A stretch of DNA of 64,000 nucleotides from Cyclobacteriaceae bacterium (lineage in GTDB: Bacteria; Bacteroidota; Bacteroidia; Cytophagales; Cyclobacteriaceae): contig JAHBTX010000004.1 of NCBI GenBank assembly GCA_019638395.1, positions 124,001-188,000 of the forward strand. Direction: 5' to 3'. The translations under genes and the position numbers were made by a program. Numbering within the stretch: position 1 is the first letter of the stretch; each line of letters begins with the position of its first letter. The notes beneath the pieces are model-generated. The model searched no databases, was not told the DNA's origin, and saw nothing but the letters and a program-made list of their open reading frames with translations. Below are positions 61,412 to 64,000 of the stretch, in pieces.

Positions 61412-62482
61412 TCAATTGATCATAGAAGCTTCTACCTGTTGCTTTTCAGGGCGGAGTTTACGCACGGCTGCACCGGCCTGCCACAATTCGCTTTCGCGAA
61501 CTTCTTTCAGTTCTTCCGCCAGCTTTTCGCGATAGTCGGGTTTGCTACACGTATCGATTGTACGTTTTGCCTCAGCACCTGATGCTACACTCTCATAAAG
61601 TTCTTTGAATACCGGAAGAGTAGCCGCTTTAAATTTCTTTTTCCAATCTAACGCACCACGTTGTGCTGTAGTAGAACAGTTGGCATACATCCAGTCCATA
61701 CCATTTTCAGCAACTAATGGCATAAGCGATTGCGTAAGTTCTTCTACTGTTTCGTTGAAGGCTTCAGAAGGTGTATGACCTTTTGAACGCAACACTTCAT
61801 ATTGCGCTTCAAAGATTCCGGCAATAGCGCCCATTAAGGTACCACGTTCGCCAGTCAAATCAGAATAAACTTCTTTTTTGAAATCAGTTTGGAACAAATA
61901 GCCCGAGCCAACACCAATGCCTAATGCAATAGCTTTTTGAGTGGCATTGCCGGTTGCATCCTGAAATACAGCATAACTTGAATTGATTCCTTTGCCTTGC
62001 AAAAATAATCTGCGTACAGAAGTACCCGAACCTTTGGGAGCTGCCAATACAACATCTATATCAGCCGGTGGAACAATGCCGGTTTGTTCTTTGAAGGTAA
62101 TACCAAAGCCGTGTGAGAAGTATAATGTTTTTCCTTTTGTAAGGAATGGTTTAATGGTAGGCCACAAGGCAATTTGTCCGGCATCGGAAAGCAAAAATTC
62201 GATAACAGTTCCACGCTTGGCGGCTTCTTCAATATCGAACAAAGTTTCACCGGGAATCCAACCATGTTCTACAGCTTTGTCCCAGGTTTTGGAACCCTTG
62301 CGCTGACCTACAATTACTTTAAATCCGTTGTCGCGTAAGTTGAGCGCTTGTGCCGGACCCTGCACTCCGTATCCAATAATTGCTATGGTTTCATTCTTGA
62401 GTACATCCAACGCTTTCTCCATGGGGAATTCTTCGCGGGTTACCACTTCTTCCCATACACCTCCGAAATTGATCTTTGCCAT
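61412..62482 (-). CDS. ilvC: Ketol-acid reductoisomerase
   Basis: 356 residues. Rossmann site IAIIGYGVQGPAQALNLRDNG with VIVGQRKGSKTW, then KARI motifs DVVLAAPKGSGTSVRRLF, SDLTGERGTLMGAIAGIFEA (metal acidic residues) and GMDWMYANCSTTAQRGALDW. The loop after beta-2 (QRKGSKTW) suggests NADPH. It converts acetolactate to dihydroxyisovalerate. In the ilvBNCA cluster. Confidence 0.96.
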   Translation of the reverse strand: MAKINFGGVWEEVVTREEFPMEKALDVLKNETIAIIGYGVQGPAQALNLRDNGFKVIVGQRKGSKTWDKAVEHGWIPGETLFDIEEAAKRGTVIEFLLSDAGQIALWPTIKPFLTKGKTLYFSHGFGITFKEQTGIVPPADIDVVLAAPKGSGTSVRRLFLQGKGINSSYAVFQDATGNATQKAIALGIGVGSGYLFQTDFKKEVYSDLTGERGTLMGAIAGIFEAQYEVLRSKGHTPSEAFNETVEELTQSLMPLVAENGMDWMYANCSTTAQRGALDWKKKFKAATLPVFKELYESVASGAEAKRTIDTCSKPDYREKLAEELKEVRESELWQAGAAVRKLRPEKQQVEASMIN

Positions 62483-62490
62483 TTTTTAAT

Positions 62491-62537
62491 AGTATTTAGT
62501 AGTTAGTATTGAGTAATTAGTATTTAGTAGTTAGTAT
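62491..62537. repeat. Direct 19-bp repeat, period 28
   Basis: AGTATTTAGTAGTTAGTAT occurs identically at 62491-62509 and 62519-62537. Both are in the ilvN-ilvC spacer, followed by TAAATCTTGAATTTTAAAT low-complexity sequence. Confidence 0.8.
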
Positions 62538-62570
62538 CTTTTTAATCTTAAATCTTGAATTTTAAATCGT

Positions 62571-62861
62571 TTAGTCCACATCAACAATGCGTTCGCTAAG
62601 CTCCAGGTAATGATCGCTGCCTGCTGTGTAGTTTGCATATTCTACTTCAATTAGCTTTTCCAATTGATGTTTTACTTTTTCCATCATATCGGGTGTAGTG
62701 TGCAGTAACAATACAGCACCACCTTTGCGAAAATCGTTTTCGTTTTCGTGGGCCATTAGTTTTTTTATACGGACACGTCTGCGGTTAAGTACATTAACAA
62801 TCCGATTAAGGATAGAGAAGTTGTTTTCGGCTACGAGTTCTAAGGTATAATCTTGTTTCAT
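62571..62861 (-). CDS. ilvN: Acetolactate synthase small subunit
   Basis: 96 residues. One ACT domain: YTLELVAENNFSILNRIVNV, INR-RVRIKKLMAHEN and MEKVKHQLEKLIEVEYANYT. Regulates the large subunit by valine in relatives. The length matches the short IlvN type (about 96 residues). A spacer with CCGG-ATTA-CCGG hairpin separates it from ilvB. Confidence 0.9.
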   Translation of the reverse strand: MKQDYTLELVAENNFSILNRIVNVLNRRRVRIKKLMAHENENDFRKGGAVLLLHTTPDMMEKVKHQLEKLIEVEYANYTAGSDHYLELSERIVDVD

Positions 62862-62921
62862 ATTCAGTTACCAGTTTCTGGTTACCGGATTACCGGCAAC
62901 TGGAAACTTTTTTGTTACATT

Positions 62922-64000
62922 CTACTTCGGTATTTCGAGTATCACTTCTGCTACGCCAGCTCCGGCCGGTACCATCGGGAATACGTTATCTTCTTTTTCT
63001 ACTACTACTTCCAAAAAATACGAAGTTTCTGCAGCGAGCATTTTCTTTAGTTCAGCCTCCAAGTTTTTTTGTTCTGTAACTTTTGCCGCGGGTATGCGGT
63101 ACGCTTCAGCAATTTTTACAAAATCAGGATTCTGCATTTCGGTAAACGAATAGCGTTTGCCATGAAAGAGTTGTTGCCACTGGCGCACCATGCCCAGAAA
63201 ATTATTATTCAATACCAGAATTTTTACTTGAATGTTGTACTGCATAATGGTTCCTAATTCTTGAACCGTCATCTGATAACCGCCATCGCCAATTACAGCT
63301 ACTACTTGTTGTTCTGGTGCCGCTACTTTTGCACCCATCGCTGCTGGTAATGCAAAACCCATGGTACCCGCACCGCCAGAGGTAATATTGGTACGGGGAT
63401 TTTTATATTGGTAATAGCGCGAAGTTACCATCTGATGCTGACCAACATCGGTAACTACTACTGCCTCGCCTTTGGTAAGCTCCGAAAGCATGTAAATCAC
63501 TTCGGCCATTTTTAGGCTTGCGGTGTTTTTGATTTCTTTTGCCACTACTTTTTCAAACTCTTCCTGATTAAGTTTTCGAAAACTTTCAATCCATTCCGCA
63601 AAGGAATTTTTTACACACAATTTGGTTAATGCGCTTAATGCTTCTTTTGCATCCGCATGCACATAAACTGTAGGCGTGATGATCTTGTTGATCTCGGCTT
63701 TATCGATATCAATATGAATAACCTTTGCTTGCTTGGCATACTTGCTTACGTTTCCGGTAACGCGATCGTCAAATCGCATCCCCACCGCAATCAACACATC
63801 ACATTCATTGGTATTAATGTTTGGTCCGTAGTTACCATGCATACCCAGGTAGCCTACATAATTCGGGTGATCAGACGAAAGCGCACCCAATCCCAACAAA
63901 GTACTTGCTACAGGAATTCCTGTTTTTTCAACAAAGGTTTTTAATTCATTGCTGGCTCCGGATAGCAGCACACCTTGACCTACTAACAGGTAAGGCTTCT
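62922..64000 (-). CDS. ilvB: Acetolactate synthase large subunit, C-terminal part (5' end outside window)
   Basis: The frame is open to the right edge (KPYLLVGQG...), so the N-terminal part is not seen; about 359 residues are visible. Middle domain GASNELKTFVEKTGIPVAST and LGMHGNYGPN; TPP-binding GGAGTMGFALPAAMGAKVAA and GDGGYQMTVQELGT with NNNFLGMVRQWQQLF. It catalyses the first common step of valine and leucine synthesis. ilvD may lie further upstream. Confidence 0.96.
   Translation of the reverse strand, partial: KPYLLVGQGVLLSGASNELKTFVEKTGIPVASTLLGLGALSSDHPNYVGYLGMHGNYGPNINTNECDVLIAVGMRFDDRVTGNVSKYAKQAKVIHIDIDKAEINKIITPTVYVHADAKEALSALTKLCVKNSFAEWIESFRKLNQEEFEKVVAKEIKNTASLKMAEVIYMLSELTKGEAVVVTDVGQHQMVTSRYYQYKNPRTNITSGGAGTMGFALPAAMGAKVAAPEQQVVAVIGDGGYQMTVQELGTIMQYNIQVKILVLNNNFLGMVRQWQQLFHGKRYSFTEMQNPDFVKIAEAYRIPAAKVTEQKNLEAELKKMLAAETSYFLEVVVEKEDNVFPMVPAGAGVAEVILEIPK

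Overview
The window looks like a chromosomal segment of a Bacteroidota bacterium, most likely in the order Cytophagales. This is inferred from domain families typical of that group (DUF4252, DUF4199, DUF5916, DUF4403, a BatA-type vWA protein, a LytTR regulator with a His_kinase-type sensor), from the near absence of Shine-Dalgarno sites, and from a tmRNA whose tag reads GENNYAMAA. No marker gene fixes the genus.

Layout. 0-17.3 kb: end of an OmpA-type protein, DUF2007 protein, ammonium transporter, DUF4403 protein, amidohydrolase plus TPR lipoprotein, a tRNA-Arg(CCU) preceded by a broken tRNA copy, two paralogous D-aminoacylase-like lipoproteins, a Gfo/Idh/MocA protein, a methyltransferase, a LytTR two-component pair, and a DUF5916 outer-membrane protein. 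17.3-23.1 kb: a visibly AT-richer stretch with a rhodanese, a MetR-like LysR regulator, an acetyltransferase, a P460-type cytochrome lipoprotein, a beta-propeller lipoprotein, a CGNR regulator and an arginase-family enzyme; it reads as accessory. 23.2-24.6 kb: tRNA-Arg(CCG), tmRNA and a small lipoprotein. 24.6-30.2 kb: glycosyltransferase, two DUF4199 proteins, dihydroorotase, UPF0175 antitoxin and BatA-like protein. 30.2-32.6 kb: a small defence-like island with a VapBC pair between 81-bp direct repeats and a DUF5655 nuclease-like gene coupled to a broken partner. 32.6-43.4 kb: ssb, zinc-ribbon gene and SDR, serine hydrolase, cation transporter, SemiSWEET, ABC exporter, three DUF4252 genes under an ECF sigma/anti-sigma pair, and an M20 amidohydrolase. 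43.4-52.8 kb: gene remnants, a MacB/FtsX permease, an Ada-like repair regulator, a GMC dehydrogenase with its small subunit, MtgA, a thioesterase and a TIM-barrel isomerase. 52.8-64 kb: branched-chain amino-acid genes leuCDBA and ilvB-ilvN-ilvC-ilvA, split by a HAD phosphatase and two convergent toxin-antitoxin loci.

The main signal beyond ordinary genes is a set of palindromic elements. The 16-mer CCCGATAGCTATCGGG or a close variant occurs inside the tmRNA gene, inside a tRNA-Arg relic at the D-loop position, in frame inside the coding sequence of an Ada-like protein, and at the centre of a 130-bp MITE-like element with 17-bp terminal inverted repeats. This resembles in behaviour the palindromic elements of Rickettsia that insert into genes and stable RNAs. 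Other unusual points are the VapBC island flanked by duplicated batA 5' ends, two genes interrupted by in-frame TAG codons, a 10-bp-phased palindromic operator next to ssb, and a MetR-type site upstream of the MetR-like gene.
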